Made by a program: the position numbers and the translations under genes. The notes below the pieces were generated by a model. The model made no database searches, was not told the DNA's origin, and was given only the letters and a program-made list of their open reading frames with translations. Below, piece after piece: positions 35,007-44,168 of a stretch of DNA of 64,000 nucleotides. This DNA comes from Streptomyces roseus (GTDB lineage: Bacteria > Actinomycetota > Actinomycetes > Streptomycetales > Streptomycetaceae), in NCBI RefSeq assembly GCF_001044425.1, contig NZ_LFML01000033.1:62001-126000 (forward strand), in the 5' to 3' direction. How positions within the stretch are numbered: position 1 is the first letter of the stretch; the number at the start of each line of letters is the position of its first letter.

Positions 35007-36280
35007 TTGGCGATCGGCTCCAGGACCTCACGGCCGCCCAGGTACGGGCGGAGCGCCACCGGTACGTACACGGAGCCGTCGGCCTGCTGGTGGTTCTCCA
35101 GGATGGCCACGATCGTGCGCGGTACGGCGCACAGGGTGCCGTTCAGCGTCGAGAGCGGCGCGGTCTTCTTGCCGTCGCGGTAGCGGATCGACAGGCGGCG
35201 GGCCTGGAAGCCGTTGCAGTTCGAGGCGGAGGTCAGCTCGCGGTACTTGCCCTGCGTCGGGATCCACGCCTCGCAGTCGAACTTGCGCGAGGCGGAGGCG
35301 CCCAGGTCCCCGGTGGCGACGTCGATCACCTGGAAGGGCAGCTCCAGGCTGGTGAGCCACTGCTTCTCCCACTCCAGGAGGCGCTGGTGCTCGGCCTCGG
35401 CGTCCTCCGGCGCGACGTACGAGAACATCTCGACCTTGTCGAACTGGTGGACGCGGAAGATGCCGCGGGTGTCCTTGCCGTACGTGCCGGCCTCGCGGCG
35501 GAAGCACGGCGAGAAGCCGGCGTACCGCAGCGGCAGCTTCTCGGCGTCGATGATCTCGTCCATGTGGTACGCGGCGAGCGGGACCTCGGAGGTGCCGACC
35601 AGGTAGTAGTCGTCCTTCTCCAGGTGGTACACGTTCTCCGCGGCCTGGCCGAGGAAGCCGGTGCCCTCCATGGCGCGCGGACGGACCAGCGCCGGGGTCA
35701 GCATGGGGATGAAGCCGGCCTCGGTGGCCTGTGCGATCGCCGCGTTGACCAGGGCGAGTTCCAGCAGGGCGCCGACACCGGTCAGGTAGTAGAAGCGCGA
35801 GCCCGACACCTTGGCGCCGCGCTCGACGTCGATGGCGCCGAGCGACTCGCCGAGCTCCAGGTGGTCCTTGGGCTCGAAGCCCTCGGCGCCGAAGTCGCGG
35901 ATCGTGCCGTGCGTCTCCAGGACGGTGAAGTCCTCCTCGCCGCCGACCGGGACGTCCTCGTGGACGATGTTGCCGAGCTGGAGCAGCAGCCGCTTGGCCG
36001 CCTCGTCGGCCTCGTTCTGCTCGGCTTCGGCGGCCTTGACGTCCGACTTGAGCTGCTCGGCCTTCTTCAGCAGCTCGGCACGCTCCTCCGGGGACGCCTT
36101 CGGGATGAGCTTGCCGAGCGACTTCTGCTCATTGCGCAGTTCGTCGAAGCGCATGCCGGAGGACCTGCGGCGCTCGTCGGCGGAGAGGAGTGCGTCGACG
36201 AGGTCGACGTCCTCTCCACGGGCGCGCTGCGAGGCGCGGACACGGTCAGGGTCTTCACGGAGCAGCCGGAGGTCAATCAC
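35003..36280 (-). CDS. serS: Seryl-tRNA synthetase
   Basis: Class II synthetase of 425 residues that charges tRNA-Ser and is needed for Sec-free serine incorporation. The N-terminal coiled-coil arm is visible ([30 protein letters not shown] in part). Class II motif 2 is [20 protein letters not shown] with the serine-site [10 protein letters not shown], and motif 3 is [19 protein letters not shown]. The start ATG 36280 ([11 protein letters not shown]) is canonical. A TTCTCCACA DnaA box lies 71 bp upstream. A tRNA-Ser gene is also in this window at 58289. Confidence 0.98.
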   Translation of the reverse strand: MIDLRLLREDPDRVRASQRARGEDVDLVDALLSADERRRSSGMRFDELRNEQKSLGKLIPKASPEERAELLKKAEQLKSDVKAAEAEQNEADEAAKRLLLQLGNIVHEDVPVGGEEDFTVLETHGTIRDFGAEGFEPKDHLELGESLGAIDVERGAKVSGSRFYYLTGVGALLELALVNAAIAQATEAGFIPMLTPALVRPRAMEGTGFLGQAAENVYHLEKDDYYLVGTSEVPLAAYHMDEIIDAEKLPLRYAGFSPCFRREAGTYGKDTRGIFRVHQFDKVEMFSYVAPEDAEAEHQRLLEWEKQWLTSLELPFQVIDVATGDLGASASRKFDCEAWIPTQGKYRELTSASNCNGFQARRLSIRYRDGKKTAPLSTLNGTLCAVPRTIVAILENHQQADGSVYVPVALRPYLGGREVLEPIAK

Positions 36281-36807
36281 CCCTCCAGGCTACCGGGCGG
36301 GGCTTCGCGGGCTCACACCGATATTACGCTGCGTGTCGCTATGTCCCAATTGTGGAGAATGGAAAAGGGTGAACGCGCTGGCCGGAAGTGCTCGTTCCCG
36401 GGTGGTCAATAAACGTGGCTCATTCCCCGAAAAGGGGCACTAGCGCGGTATCCGGGCACCCTCTGAGCAGGGCGGGAGGACCGTCCTTGTCCACAGGAAT
36501 TGCCTGCCGGAGGGACTTTTCCACAGGCTGTGTGCCGCATCTGTGGACACGGAATGAGATCAATCCCCACCTGCGGACCGCCGGGACCATTCAGGGTTCA
36601 AACCACCCTCACACACTCATTCGGGTGGGAATGGCTCGCCCCAAAGAGTTGATCGGCGATGCGGGGGTGACGCCGTTCACCTTCCGCTCCCCAGCGCGAA
36701 ACCTGGGTCCCCCGACCGATTTGTCGACCTTGTCGCGCCGCGATGTCGACTAGTCCACAGGTCTCCATCCCTGCCTGTGGATAACTCTGTGGACAGTGGA
36801 GGAAGAG
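36281..36807. promoter_or_regulatory. Gene-free region with a seven-member DnaA-box cluster
   Basis: 527 bp between the serS start and the pheA stop. DnaA boxes: TGTGGAGAA 36351-36359, TTGTCCACA 36487-36495, TTTTCCACA 36517-36525, TGTGGACAC 36542-36550, TAGTCCACA 36751-36759, TGTGGATAA 36776-36784 (perfect E. coli consensus on the minus strand) and TGTGGACAG 36788-36796. No AT-rich unwinding element or dnaA/dnaN gene is present, so this is not oriC. I find no credible ORF here. From memory, a high-affinity cluster called D78 was described in S. coelicolor; this is a likely equivalent. Confidence 0.88.
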
Positions 36808-37743
36808 CTACGCCCGGCCGTCGAGGCAGCGCGTCAGCCAGTCGGAAGCGGCCATGAAGTCACCGTCGGAGGTACCGGGCCGCGGAGCGCGCACGTCACC
36901 CTGAGCGACGCCGGCGCGCGGGTAGGAGCCGAGGAAGCGGACCTGGGGGCAGGTCCGCTTGAGACCCATGAGCGCCTCACTGACCCGGCGGTCGGAGACG
37001 TGGCCCTCGGCGTCGACGGCGAAGCAGTAGTTGCCGATGCCCTCGCCCGTCGGCCGGGACTGGATCAGCATCAGGTTGACCCCGCGGACGGCGAATTCCT
37101 GGAGGAGCTCCAGCAGCGCACCGGGGTGGTCGTCTCCGAGCCACAGCACGACGGAGGTCTTGTCGGCGCCGGTCGGCGCGGCCGGCCGGGCGGGCCGGCC
37201 GACGAGCACGAACCGGGTCTCGGCGTTCTCGGCGTCGTGGATCTCGGTGACCAGCGGGACGAGCCCGTACGTGACGGCCGCGAACTCGCCCGCGAAGGCG
37301 GCGTCGAAGCGGCCCTCCTGGACCAGCCGGGCTCCGTCGGCGTTGGAGGCCGCCGACTCCCATACCGCGTCGGGCAGGTGCGCCCGCAGCCAGTTGCGCA
37401 CCTGGGGCTGGGCGACCGGGTGCCCGGTGACGGTCTTGACGTCCGACAGCTTGGTCCCGGGCCGAACGAGCAGCGCGAACGCGATGGGCAGCAGCACCTC
37501 GCGGTAGATCATCAGGGGCTCGCCGGAGGCCAGCTCATCGAGGGTCGAGGTGACCCCGCCCTCCACCGAGTTCTCGATCGGCACCAGGGCCGCCGCGGCC
37601 TCCCCGTTGCGCACGGCGTCCAGGGCGGCCGGGACCGACACCATCGGGACGAGCTCCCGGGTCGCGGCTTCCGGCAGTGTGCGGAGGGCGGCTTCGGTGA
37701 AGGTGCCCTCGGGACCGAGATAGGTGAAGCGGGTGGCCGACAT
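36808..37743 (-). CDS. pheA: Prephenate dehydratase
   Basis: Converts prephenate to phenylpyruvate in phenylalanine synthesis; 311 residues, monofunctional. The start is FTYLGPEGTFTEAALRTLP, then PIENSVEGGVTSTLDEL and the catalytic TRF in ETRFVLVGR. The regulatory ACT domain follows (ALLELLQEFAVRGVNLMLIQ), with QSRP where most have ESRP. ATG 37743 lacks a clear Shine-Dalgarno; a TAGGCT six bases upstream suggests a leaderless start. The product could be transaminated by the HisC-type enzyme at 7500. Confidence 0.95.
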   Translation of the reverse strand: MSATRFTYLGPEGTFTEAALRTLPEAATRELVPMVSVPAALDAVRNGEAAAALVPIENSVEGGVTSTLDELASGEPLMIYREVLLPIAFALLVRPGTKLSDVKTVTGHPVAQPQVRNWLRAHLPDAVWESAASNADGARLVQEGRFDAAFAGEFAAVTYGLVPLVTEIHDAENAETRFVLVGRPARPAAPTGADKTSVVLWLGDDHPGALLELLQEFAVRGVNLMLIQSRPTGEGIGNYCFAVDAEGHVSDRRVSEALMGLKRTCPQVRFLGSYPRAGVAQGDVRAPRPGTSDGDFMAASDWLTRCLDGRA

Positions 37744-37785
37744 GTGATCAGCCTAATGCCGCGCCCCCGACCGCCGGGTCGCTGT

Positions 37786-39060
37786 TCATCCTTCGAGCAG
37801 CCGCTGCCCGACGTACTCCCCGTCGCGGGGACCGGGCGGGACCGCGTACAGCCCGCTGGACTCGTGCCGGATGAATTCCGACAGGGCGTCACCGCGGTCC
37901 AGCTTGCGCTGGACCGGGACGAAACCGCGCAGCGGGTCGGCCTGCCAGCAGATGAAGAGGAGCCCCGCGTCCGGAGTCCCGTCGGCGGCGATCCCGTCGT
38001 GGAAGGAGAACGGGCGGCGGAGCATGGCGGCCCCGCCGTTCTGCTCGGGGGCGGAGATCCGGGCGTGGGCGTTCGACGCAATGACCGGCTTGCCGTCGGG
38101 GCCGATCTTGTCGAGGGCCATCTTCGTGGTCTCGGTGCCGCCGGTCAGGGGCGCCCCGGTGGCCTTCGTACGGCCTATGACCTGCTCCTGCTGGGCCAGG
38201 GACTGTTTGTCCCAGTCGTCGAGGAGCATCCGGATGCGCCGTACGACGGCGTAGGAACCCCCGCCCATCCAGGCGTGCTCGGCCGGGCCGGGACCGGCGG
38301 CGGGGACGAAGATCCGCTTGTCGAAGTCGGGCTGCGCGGGCTTCGGGTTGCCGGTGCCGTCGATCTGGCCCATGAGGTTGCGGGCGGTCATCGGGGCGGC
38401 GGTGGCGCCGGGGGACCGGTTGAAGCCGTTCATCTGCCAGCGGACCCGGGCGGCCTCCCCGGCCTCCTTCTGGAGGGCGCGCAGGGCGTGGAAGGCGACG
38501 AGCCCGTCATCGGCGCCGATCTGGACCCACAGGTCGCCGTTGGAGCGCTGGGCGTCGAGCCGGTCGGCGGAGAAATCGGGCAGCGGGTCGAGGGCGGTGG
38601 GACGTCGGGAGGTGAGCCCCGTGCGCTCGAAGAAGGAGTGGCCGAAGCCGAAGGTGACGGTGAGGGAGGACGGCCCGGCGTCGAGGGCGATACCGGAGTC
38701 CGCGCCCGAAGCGGGCTTGCCCGCCATCAGCAGGCGGGCGGTGTCGGACCAGCGCCGCATCAGGGCGGCGGCCTCCTTGCGGCCCGCCCCGGGGGCCAGG
38801 TCGAAGGCGAGGACGTGCCCCTTCGCCTGGAGCGGGGTGGTGATGCCGGCCTGGTGCTCGCCGTCGAAGGCCACCTGGGTGGCGCCGAGCGAGGCGAGGC
38901 TCCCGGCCGACCCGGAGGCGCCGGCCGGGGAGTCGTCGAACGCGGAGTGCGCGAGGGCGCCACCGGTGGCGCCGAGCGCGAGTCCGGCGGCGCCCGCGGC
39001 GCCGACGGTACCCAGCAGCCGGCGCCGGGAGATCTCGATGTCGGGGTTGCTCTCGGTCAC
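37786..39060 (-). CDS. efeB: Tat-exported DyP-type haem peroxidase (DtpA/EfeB)
   Basis: Peroxidase of 424 residues. A Tat signal lies at the N-terminus (ISRRRLLGTVGAAGAAGLAL). The GxxDG motif is NLMGQIDGTGN with the distal Asp; a haem-pocket Arg occurs in VVRRIRMLLDDWDKQ. GTG 39060 (VTESNPDIEISRRR) lies 6 bp after the CopCD stop, so they are co-transcribed. In S. lividans the matching protein DtpA is part of a copper-delivery pathway with Sco and ECuC, whose genes are also here; this fits better than an EfeUOB iron-uptake role, since efeU and efeO are absent. Confidence 0.9.
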   Translation of the reverse strand: MTESNPDIEISRRRLLGTVGAAGAAGLALGATGGALAHSAFDDSPAGASGSAGSLASLGATQVAFDGEHQAGITTPLQAKGHVLAFDLAPGAGRKEAAALMRRWSDTARLLMAGKPASGADSGIALDAGPSSLTVTFGFGHSFFERTGLTSRRPTALDPLPDFSADRLDAQRSNGDLWVQIGADDGLVAFHALRALQKEAGEAARVRWQMNGFNRSPGATAAPMTARNLMGQIDGTGNPKPAQPDFDKRIFVPAAGPGPAEHAWMGGGSYAVVRRIRMLLDDWDKQSLAQQEQVIGRTKATGAPLTGGTETTKMALDKIGPDGKPVIASNAHARISAPEQNGGAAMLRRPFSFHDGIAADGTPDAGLLFICWQADPLRGFVPVQRKLDRGDALSEFIRHESSGLYAVPPGPRDGEYVGQRLLEG

Positions 39061-39065
39061 GCTGG

Positions 39066-41051
39066 TCAGCCGATCTTCACGTTCTTCTGCACGGTCGTCT
39101 GGTCGATGTCGGAGGTACGGACGGTCACGTCGATCCGCCATTCCCCTGCCAGCGGCAGCTGGACACCGGAAGCGCTCCAGTGGCCGGGGGCCGCGCGCTC
39201 CGGGAGGAGCGGCAGAGGGCCGATGTCCTTGGCGGGGAGGGTGAAGGCGACCTTGATCTCCGGGATGTCGAGGGGCTGGCCCTGGGGATCGTCGACCCAC
39301 ACGTGGAGCGAGTTGGCCCCGACCCGGCCAGGGTCGACCTCGACCCGGACCGACCCCTTGCCGTTCTGGCCGCCGGTGTCGAACGGCAGCGTGATCTTGA
39401 TGGCGCGGTTGGGGACGGCAGTTGCCGCCGTGTCCCGCCCGCTCGCCTGCTCGGCCGTCCGGCCCGGCTCGGTGCTGGTCAGTACGGTGGTCACGGCCAG
39501 CAGGGTGATGGCGACACCGGCCTCGGCGAGGACGGAGCGGCGCAGCCCCGCCCGGGCCGGATCGGCGTCGCGTGCCTGCTTCTCCCGGGCGCTCTCCCGG
39601 GCGGCGCGCTGCCGGGCGAGCTGGGCGGCCCGCTTGGGGTCATCGGGGACGGTCACCGAGGCCGGGGATGTTTCACGTGAAACATCGCCGCGCTGGCGTG
39701 CGATCTTGGCCGGCTTTCCGGCAGGGGCATCGGTGAGCCGCGCGGTCCACGACCGGGAGACGTAGGCGATGCCGACGAGGACCGCGACGAGCCCGACCTT
39801 CACCAGCAGGAGCTGCCCGTAGCTGGTGCCGGTGAGGGCCGACCAGCTGCCGATCTGGCGCCAGGACTGGTAGACGCCGGTGACGGCGAGGACCAGGACG
39901 CTGACGAACGCGACCCGGGAGAACCGCCGGACCGCCTCGCGCTCGATCCCCGGGACCTTGTGGAGGGCGACGAGCAGAGCGGTGAGCCCGCCGAGCCAGG
40001 TGGCGACGGCCAGCAGGTGCAGGATGTCGGCGGGCATCGCGATACCCGGCTGGATGCCGGTCGAGGCGTGCTCGGAGAGCGCCCAGGTGGCGGCGATGCC
40101 ACCCGCCACGACCGTTCCGCCGATGCCGAGGCCGAAGAGCAGGTCGTCGGCCTCGGCGTTCGCCCCCGGCTCCCTGTTCGCCCCGCGGCCCTTCTCCTTG
40201 CCCTTGCGCTTGGCCCGCTCGCCGGCCTCCTCGGTCCTGCGGGCGTAGGCGCCGAACAGCACGGCGATGAACAGCGCGGCGGCGCCGAGCAGCAGCAGCC
40301 GGGAGACGAGGGAGGCACCCGTCTTGGTTTCCAGCACGGCCTTCAGGCCGTCGAGGTCCAGGGCGTCGGCGAACTTCCCCGACCCCGTGTACGGAGTGCG
40401 GAGCACCAGCATCACGAGCGTGGCGGCGGTGAGCGTGACCCAGGCGCGCACGATGAGTTTCTGCAGCGGGCGCTGCGCGGAGCCGCGCCGCCAGCACAAC
40501 AGGATGAAGGCCGCGCCGCCGACGAGAACGGTGAAACCGGCGTAGGCGGCGTAGCGCGCGATGGCGTACGCGATGCCGACCGGTCCGCCACCCACCTGCG
40601 CGGTGGGCAGGGCCACGGTGGTCGCCGACGGGGCGCCGATGGAGAAGGTGAAGGCGCCGGAGACGGGGTGGCTGTCCGCGGAGATGGCCTGCCAGGCGAC
40701 GGTGTAGGTGCCGTCCGGCAGTCCGGAGTGCAGCGCGGTGCCGTAGCGGATGGTGTTTCCGCTGCACATGTCGCGCAGCTCGCCGGTGTCCACCCGCTTG
40801 CCCTGCGGGTCCATGACGCGGATGGAGTCGTCGCCCATGGCGACCTGCTCCGAGAAGGAGAGGGTGACCTGGGCGGGGGCCGTGGCGACCACCGCCCCGT
40901 CCTGGGGGTCGCTCGCGGTGAGCGCGGCATGCGCCGCGGCCGGGCCGGCCGCGGTGAACAGGGCCGCCAGCAGCGCTGCGAGGACCAGCGCGAGCCGCGG
41001 CAGGAGTGCCGCGGCCCGGGCGCGGGCCGGGGAGGGGGCGATGGCCGTCAT
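39066..41051 (-). CDS. CopC-CopD copper resistance fusion
   Basis: Membrane protein of 661 residues. After a signal peptide ending AGPAAA, the mature N-terminus begins with His (HAALTASDPQDGAV), the CopC Cu(II) ligand, followed by FSEQVAMGDDSIRV and DSHPVSGAFTFSIG. Eight or so CopD TM helices follow from about residue 150. A cytoplasmic stretch has the parS-encoded RGDVSRETSPAS. The C-terminal 130 residues form an extracytoplasmic beta domain (TLPFDTGGQNGKGSVRVEVD). It handles copper on the outer face of the membrane and moves it across. Confidence 0.9.
   Translation of the reverse strand: MTAIAPSPARARAAALLPRLALVLAALLAALFTAAGPAAAHAALTASDPQDGAVVATAPAQVTLSFSEQVAMGDDSIRVMDPQGKRVDTGELRDMCSGNTIRYGTALHSGLPDGTYTVAWQAISADSHPVSGAFTFSIGAPSATTVALPTAQVGGGPVGIAYAIARYAAYAGFTVLVGGAAFILLCWRRGSAQRPLQKLIVRAWVTLTAATLVMLVLRTPYTGSGKFADALDLDGLKAVLETKTGASLVSRLLLLGAAALFIAVLFGAYARRTEEAGERAKRKGKEKGRGANREPGANAEADDLLFGLGIGGTVVAGGIAATWALSEHASTGIQPGIAMPADILHLLAVATWLGGLTALLVALHKVPGIEREAVRRFSRVAFVSVLVLAVTGVYQSWRQIGSWSALTGTSYGQLLLVKVGLVAVLVGIAYVSRSWTARLTDAPAGKPAKIARQRGDVSRETSPASVTVPDDPKRAAQLARQRAARESAREKQARDADPARAGLRRSVLAEAGVAITLLAVTTVLTSTEPGRTAEQASGRDTAATAVPNRAIKITLPFDTGGQNGKGSVRVEVDPGRVGANSLHVWVDDPQGQPLDIPEIKVAFTLPAKDIGPLPLLPERAAPGHWSASGVQLPLAGEWRIDVTVRTSDIDQTTVQKNVKIG
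39670..39683. promoter_or_regulatory. parS site 5
   Basis: Perfect GTTTCACGTGAAAC in the middle of the CopC-CopD reading frame, where it encodes VSRET in a soluble linker. Confidence 0.92.
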
Positions 41052-41073
41052 GGCGTGTCAGTACCTCGGTCCG

Positions 41074-41559
41074 TCAGTGGGCGCTGGTGTTCTGGCCGTT
41101 GTACGTACGCTCCTTGACGTCCAGCTCGACCTTGACCGGGTCGGCCTTCTCGAAGCGCAGCTCGAAGGCGACCTTGTCGCCGACCTTCGGCAGGCTCTTC
41201 AGACCCATGAGCATGACGTGGCTGCCACCGCGCTCCAGCCGGAGCTCACCGCCCGCGGGCACGTCCATGGCCGCGACCTGCTGCATCTTCTGGTCCTTGG
41301 TCTCGTGGATCTGCAGATCGTCGGAGAGCGGACTGGTGACGGCCGTGAGCTTGTCGGCGGTCTTGGAGTCGTTCTTGATGACCATGAACGCGCCGGCCAT
41401 CTGGTCGTTCACGGGCTCCGGCATGAACGCGCCGCTGACCGTCATCTTCGGCTTGTCCGCGCCGGCCTTGGCGTCGGAGTCCGAGGAGCAGCCGGATATG
41501 GCGAGCGCTGCCGTCAGGGAGAGGGCGGCGGCCAGGGTGCGGGTGGTGCGGGCGTTCAC
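41074..41559 (-). CDS. PCuAC-family copper chaperone lipoprotein (ECuC-like)
   Basis: Extracytoplasmic Cu(I) chaperone of 161 residues. The lipobox is LAISGCSSD, so it is membrane-anchored after cleavage. Ligands fit the PCuAC pattern: MTVSGAFMPEP, His in LQIHETKDQKMQQVAAM and HVM in GGSHVMLMGL. GTG 41559 overlaps the Sco stop as GTGA. The pair is the known Sco/PCuAC relay that loads the CuA site of cytochrome c oxidase. Confidence 0.9.
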   Translation of the reverse strand: MNARTTRTLAAALSLTAALAISGCSSDSDAKAGADKPKMTVSGAFMPEPVNDQMAGAFMVIKNDSKTADKLTAVTSPLSDDLQIHETKDQKMQQVAAMDVPAGGELRLERGGSHVMLMGLKSLPKVGDKVAFELRFEKADPVKVELDVKERTYNGQNTSAH

Positions 41560-42209
41560 GGGTTCTCTCCCTTGACGATCTTCGGCAGGTCCTTGGTGTA
41601 GTCGTCGACGGTGGTGCCTTCGCCGTAGAGGAGGTAACCCTCGTCGGTCTTGGGCGAGAACGCGATGACCTGGGCGCCGTGCATGGAGACGACGGTTCCG
41701 TCGGCCTCCTTCTTCGGTGCCTCGATACCGATGCCGAGCTTGCGCGCGGCCGCCTGGATGGTGGCGAAGTCGCCGGTCAGTCCGGTGAAGGACGGGTCCT
41801 GGGACTTGAGCCACGCGCCGAGGGATTCGGGGGTGTCCCGTTCAGGGTCGGTGGTGACGAACACGACCTGGAGGTTGTCCTGGTCGGCCTTCGGGAGTGC
41901 CTTCTTGGCGACGGCGATGTTGCTCACCGTCAGGGGGCACACGTCGGGGCAGTGGGTGTAGCCGAAGTAGATGAGCGTCGGCTTGCCCTTGGTCTGCTCG
42001 CGCAGGTTCCACTGCTTGCCGGTGGTGTCCGTCAGGACCAGCTCCGGCTTGTCGAAGGGGCGGTCGAGGACCGTGGCCTTGCCGGCCTTGGTCTGTCCGC
42101 CGGCGATCTGGGTGACCGTGTTCGGCTTGGCGGTCTCACCGCCGCAGGCGGTGAGGGTGAGCGCGGCCGCCGCCAGGAGCGCGGCGACCGTCACACGAGT
42201 GGTGCGCAT
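41556..42209 (-). CDS. Sco1/SenC-type copper chaperone lipoprotein
   Basis: Thioredoxin-fold copper protein of 217 residues for CuA assembly. The lipobox is LTLTACGGE. Copper ligands are the Cys pair in YFGYTHCPDVCPLT and the distal His in VVSMHGAQ. ATG 42209 is used; upstream purines are AGGGACA. It is translationally coupled to the PCuAC gene. Confidence 0.93.
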   Translation of the reverse strand: MRTTRVTVAALLAAAALTLTACGGETAKPNTVTQIAGGQTKAGKATVLDRPFDKPELVLTDTTGKQWNLREQTKGKPTLIYFGYTHCPDVCPLTVSNIAVAKKALPKADQDNLQVVFVTTDPERDTPESLGAWLKSQDPSFTGLTGDFATIQAAARKLGIGIEAPKKEADGTVVSMHGAQVIAFSPKTDEGYLLYGEGTTVDDYTKDLPKIVKGENP

Positions 42210-42317
42210 GAAGAGGTGTCCCTGGGATCGGGGATGTGGGTGCGGGCGGGCCGGCCGTGAAGAAGGGCCGGCCGCGCACGCTCAGGACAAGGGATTACGG
42301 CCTGCGACCGCTCGGGG

Positions 42318-43028
42318 TCAGGAGGCGCGGCGGCGCGAGGCGACACCGAAGGCCACACCGCCGAGGCCGATGACGATGCCCGCGACGCCGAGGGCGCGCG
42401 CGGTCGTGTCGGAGGTGCTCTCGGCGGCCTCGTCGTGGCCCTTCTCGTCCTTCGCCGCCGCGGCGCTCTTGTCGTCGTCGTGGTGGTCGTCGGCGCCGGC
42501 CTTGGCTGCGGTCAGCTTCAGGACGGGAGCCGGGTTCTGCGGCTCCGCCGCGCCCGCCTTCGTCTCCTCGATCCAGCGGACGACCTCGTTGTTGTCGTAC
42601 GTCTGGATCGCCTTGAAGACCATCTGGTCGGCGTTGTCGGGCAGCTTGCCGACGGACACCGGGAACTGCTGGAACTTGCCGGGCTCGATCTTGCCCCCGC
42701 TCCAGGTCACCTTGGTGACGGCCTCGTTGACCTGCTTGCCGTGGACGGTGAGCGGCTTGTCGAGCTTGCTCTTCTCGATCGTCACGGTCCAGCCGGGAAT
42801 GTCCTGCGGCATGACGGAGGTCAGCGGCTGGTCCACGGGGAAGTTGACTTCCAGCTGCGTGGTCGAGGCGTTGTCGCGCTCGTTCGGGACCTTGAAGTTG
42901 ATGGTCGCGTAGCCGCCCTTGACGGCGTCCCCGGGCTGCACGCTGACGTGCGCGAACGCGGTGCCGGACAGGACGAGGACGGTGCCGGCGGCAAGGGCGG
43001 CGGCGAAGGAGACGCGAGAGGTCTTCAT
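42318..43028 (-). CDS. YcnI-family copper-binding membrane-anchored protein
   Basis: Exported protein of 236 residues. After the signal peptide (LVLSGTAFA) the mature chain begins HVSVQPGDAVKGGYATINF, matching the YcnI monohistidine copper brace with a downstream Trp (GWTVTIEK). A His/Asp-rich linker (DDHHDDDKS) and one C-terminal TM helix (GVAGIVIGLGGVAFG) ending in RRRAS follow. ATG 43028 has GTGGAG upstream. It extends the copper cluster. Confidence 0.88.
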   Translation of the reverse strand: MKTSRVSFAAALAAGTVLVLSGTAFAHVSVQPGDAVKGGYATINFKVPNERDNASTTQLEVNFPVDQPLTSVMPQDIPGWTVTIEKSKLDKPLTVHGKQVNEAVTKVTWSGGKIEPGKFQQFPVSVGKLPDNADQMVFKAIQTYDNNEVVRWIEETKAGAAEPQNPAPVLKLTAAKAGADDHHDDDKSAAAAKDEKGHDEAAESTSDTTARALGVAGIVIGLGGVAFGVASRRRAS

Positions 43029-43133
43029 GGCGGAACACTCCACTGGGCAGGGAACGGTGGCTCCGGGCACGGGTGCGCGCGGAGTTCGCGGCACCGCTGC
43101 TCCCGCCGGATGCTCCGGGGAGTGGATGCCGCG

Positions 43134-43949
43134 TCAGGCTGCGAGGGCGAGCGCCGTACGGGGCGGCCCGCGCCTGGTCACCGCGTGCTGGAGTGCGTCC
43201 CGGCCGGTGTGCGCGGCGGGTTCGGCGGCGGTTCGGGCCGCCTGCGGTGCACCGCCGGGCGCGCCCGCGAGTCCGGCGCCGAAGGCCCGTACGAAGGCCA
43301 GCGCGGCGCGCAGCGGACGTACCGGATCGGCTTCGGTGTAAGTGCGGGACAGCTCCACGAGCCGGAGCAGGGCGGCGTCGCCGCGCCCCAGCAGCCAACC
43401 CGCGGCGAGCGCGGCCAGCAGGTGGCCGACGAGCATTCCGGGGCTGAACAGGCCGGTGGCGGGGGCCGCGGAGGCCTGCGCGAGGTGCGCGTGCCCGGCA
43501 TGGACGGATGCCGCGCCTTGCGAAGCGGCCAGGGCCGCCGGATCCAGACCGGCGGTCTCCAGGATGTGTCGGGCGTCGGCCGGGCTCAGTGGGACGGAGT
43601 TGCCCCCGCAGACCAGCCGGGCGGCGAGCGCCGCGAGCGAGGTGTCCGCGCCGGTGGGCGCCTGGGCCGCGGCGGCGCCGTGCTGGCCGAGGCCGAACAC
43701 CGCGTGCAGCCCGAGCTGTCCGAAGGCGAGACCTGCGGCGATGCCGGGAAGTGAGCGCCGACGGCCCGCGAGCGGGGCGGCGACCGCGAACACGGCGAGG
43801 AAGGCGATGGCCAGGGCCCACCACGGCACCGTGGCGCAGGACGCCAGCGCGTGCCCGGCCGCGGACAGCACGACGCAGACCGCGGTGAACACCGCGGCCC
43901 GGAACAGCCGGAGTCCGGCTCCGGCGGGCGTCGCGTGGGGGGCAGTCAT
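43134..43949 (-). CDS. Membrane protein of the copper cluster
   Basis: Unrecognised integral membrane protein of 271 residues, four or five TM helices (LFRAAVFTAVCVVLSAAGHA, WWALAIAFLAVFAVAAPLAG, GIAAGLAFGQLGLHAVFGLG, GMLVGHLLAALAAGWLLG). The large loop has His residues (VHAGHAHLAQ). It is first in the minus-strand run and likely co-transcribed with the YcnI gene 105 bp downstream, so a part in metal handling is plausible. Confidence 0.75.
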   Translation of the reverse strand: MTAPHATPAGAGLRLFRAAVFTAVCVVLSAAGHALASCATVPWWALAIAFLAVFAVAAPLAGRRRSLPGIAAGLAFGQLGLHAVFGLGQHGAAAAQAPTGADTSLAALAARLVCGGNSVPLSPADARHILETAGLDPAALAASQGAASVHAGHAHLAQASAAPATGLFSPGMLVGHLLAALAAGWLLGRGDAALLRLVELSRTYTEADPVRPLRAALAFVRAFGAGLAGAPGGAPQAARTAAEPAAHTGRDALQHAVTRRGPPRTALALAA

Positions 43950-44168
43950 GGCCGGGCCATCATCGCACTGCCCTCACACCGTCCATACGGCAGGTCCGGA
44001 AGGTCGTGAGTGCCCCTGTACGGCGGGCTTCACCTCGGGTGTCCGCTCCGGCCGCGGGTCCGCAGGCCGCCGCATACACCGCTGCTTCGGAGTGCCGCAT
44101 CGGCCGAATGAGGGCTGTGACGTCCGCGGGGGGCTTACGCCCCGCCACTGAAGGCAATACGTAACCGT

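Noticed and set aside
36281..36807. The DnaA-box-rich region being oriC itself
   Set aside because: No dnaA or dnaN on either side, no AT-rich unwinding tract, and fewer boxes than a Streptomyces oriC.
37786..39060. An iron-uptake EfeUOB assignment for the peroxidase
   Set aside because: efeU and efeO are absent and all neighbours are copper proteins, so a DtpA-type role is favoured.
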